Under the pieces are notes generated by a model that was given only the letters and a program-made list of their open reading frames with translations, was not told the DNA's origin and made no database searches. A DNA stretch of 64,000 bases. Origin: Vibrio zhanjiangensis (lineage in GTDB: Bacteria > Pseudomonadota > Gammaproteobacteria > Enterobacterales > Vibrionaceae). The stretch covers positions 79,813 through 143,812 of the forward strand of contig NZ_BSPW01000010.1 of NCBI RefSeq assembly GCF_030161235.1, written 5' to 3'. Position numbers and translations under genes: made by a program. This document shows positions 63,025 through 64,000 of the stretch, in pieces; within the stretch, counting starts at the first letter, position 1; each line of letters opens with the position of its first letter.

Positions 63025-64000
63025 ATGAGCTCGAAAACGTTAATGCCGTTTTTAATGGCGAATTCGACGGTAGTTATTGATGTCAATGGACAGCTTAGGG
63101 AGCTCCTTCCGGGTGAAGTCCCAAGGCCAGGTGAAGTGACAGTTGATATTGGCGCTGGAGCACCTTCTGCCACCGATCTTGAAGCTCAGTTAGTAACCGA
63201 TGACGGTGAAGTGTCAGACATTAATCTCGACAGTGAGATTGCGTCGATCTTTGACCAGTTAGAACAAGGTGTCGACCCCACTCAAAACGAAGACTTTGCT
63301 ACCGCGGCTGGTGGACAAAATGGTTCAAGTCCGACAGGCACAGGAGATATAGCAAGGACTGGAGCGGAAAGTATCGCTCAGACAAGTTTTAATACCTCAG
63401 GCCTTGAGGCTCAGGGGTTATCCCAGACTCAAAGTCTCACGTTGTTAAATATAGTGACAGAAACAGTGACTGGTACGGATTTAGGTACTGCAGCCGTTGG
63501 AGATGAAATACCAGTACTAGACAACGCGCCCACCTTCACCCCCAATGACGGTGAGGCGTACAGCTTTAGCTACAACGAAAATGCGACCGATGACTATGTG
63601 ATTGGGACGGTATCGGCCAGTGACGCAGACGGTGAAAGTGTCAGCTACAGCATCAAAACCAATATCCTAAACAGTTTTGATCAGCCTTTATTTGAGATTG
63701 ATGCGACAACAGGGGCCATCAGTTTAACCCCGGCGGGCGTGGCGGCGTTTACCAACGATTATGAGCTGGCGAGCAACGCGCACAGCCTTGTGGTCACGGC
63801 GACCGAAGCGGCAGGGCTTGGCGATGTGCAAAGCACCGATGTGACGGTCAATCTGAGTGAGATTAACCTTGATGATAACGCGCCCACCTTCACCCCCAAC
63901 GATGGGGACGCGTACAGCTTTAGCTACAACGAAAATGCGACCGATGACTATGTGATTGGGACGGTATCGGCCAGTGACGCGGACGGCGAAAGTGTCAGCT
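63025..64000 (+). CDS. Giant LapA-like repeat adhesin, 5' part only
   Basis: The frame is open from ATG 63025 (after GGGGAAAC) to the window end, 325 residues. It begins MSSKTLMPFLMANSTVVIDV and has the N-terminal retention-module character of LapA-type proteins, with TAAG at residues 93-96, the type of site cut by the periplasmic protease LapG when c-di-GMP is low. From residue 166 cadherin-like repeats begin: units of 118 residues (354 bp), each starting with NAPTFTPNDG. The second unit is cut by the window. The protein is probably several thousand residues, exported by a type I system including the divergent TolC-family channel. Confidence 0.9.
   Translation, partial: MSSKTLMPFLMANSTVVIDVNGQLRELLPGEVPRPGEVTVDIGAGAPSATDLEAQLVTDDGEVSDINLDSEIASIFDQLEQGVDPTQNEDFATAAGGQNGSSPTGTGDIARTGAESIAQTSFNTSGLEAQGLSQTQSLTLLNIVTETVTGTDLGTAAVGDEIPVLDNAPTFTPNDGEAYSFSYNENATDDYVIGTVSASDADGESVSYSIKTNILNSFDQPLFEIDATTGAISLTPAGVAAFTNDYELASNAHSLVVTATEAAGLGDVQSTDVTVNLSEINLDDNAPTFTPNDGDAYSFSYNENATDDYVIGTVSASDADGESVS
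63520..64000 (+). repeat. 354-bp tandem repeats in the adhesin gene
   Basis: The unit at 63520-63873 restarts at 63874. Over the 127 bp available the second copy differs only at scattered positions. Near-identical DNA suggests recent duplication or gene conversion and predicts copy-number variation. The repeats look richer in G and C than the flanks. Confidence 0.9.

Overview
The window is a stretch of chromosome from a gamma-proteobacterium, almost certainly a Vibrio (Vibrionaceae). I judge this from protein-level recognition of Vibrio-type maeA, asnS, aspC, tyrR, class I fumarase, rplY, radD and nhaA, from ToxR-family membrane regulators, from an H-NOX/hybrid kinase pair and from an MshA-like pilin. 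No tRNA, rRNA, CRISPR array or complete insertion sequence was seen.

Layout. 1-7.4 kb: the 5' part of maeA, an HrpB-like DExH helicase, a small outer-membrane barrel, aspC and an HD-GYP protein, then about 0.6 kb without a clear gene and a small gene split by a reading-frame break. 7.7-12.9 kb: asnS, queD, a membrane-anchored protein with 15-residue repeats, tyrP and an orphan MshA-like pilin. 12.9-21.9 kb: serine catabolism (sdaC-sdaA), nudL and pabB, with a convergent H-NOX and hybrid histidine kinase pair between nudL and pabB, then class I fumarase. 22-28.1 kb: a small membrane protein, ycjX-ycjF, tyrR-rimJ-HD phosphohydrolase and a DUF2947-like gene. 28.1-37.2 kb: an S9A oligopeptidase lipoprotein, an NTF2-like periplasmic protein, a two-gene locus of unknown role (GT-B-like protein and TIM-barrel enzyme), rof, a Dabb protein, a secreted S74-domain protein, a PfpI protein and rplY.

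37.2-48.8 kb looks accessory. It separates rplY from radD, which are neighbours in E. coli, and holds an HTH-like regulator, an alpha/beta hydrolase, gene remnants, FMN-riboswitch-controlled ribB, an RclC-like protein, a 515-residue protein with a nucleoside phosphorylase-like C-terminus and an effector-like N-terminus, and two tandem ToxR/VtrA-type regulator plus VtrC-type partner operons. A PhoP/PhoQ-like system with a PepSY protein closes it. 48.9-53.4 kb returns to conserved order: radD, rsuA, bcr and a DUF2913-like gene. 53.5-60.7 kb: a GDSL lipase, an SDR/DUF2867 protein, a LolD/FtsX-type ABC exporter and nhaA with a candidate coupled leader peptide.

60.8-64 kb: an OmpA-family protein and a TolC-family channel, divergent from the start of a giant LapA-like repeat adhesin that runs off the window. 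The adhesin N-terminus carries a TAAG site of the kind cut by LapG, so this end is probably a surface-adhesin secretion locus.

The most unusual elements are the tandem VtrA/VtrC-like modules, the two large uncharacterised proteins with effector-like N-termini, the small gene with a -1 slippery heptamer at its frame break, the nhaA leader ORF and the small S74-domain secreted protein. Functions are inferred from sequence reading only; no database search was possible.
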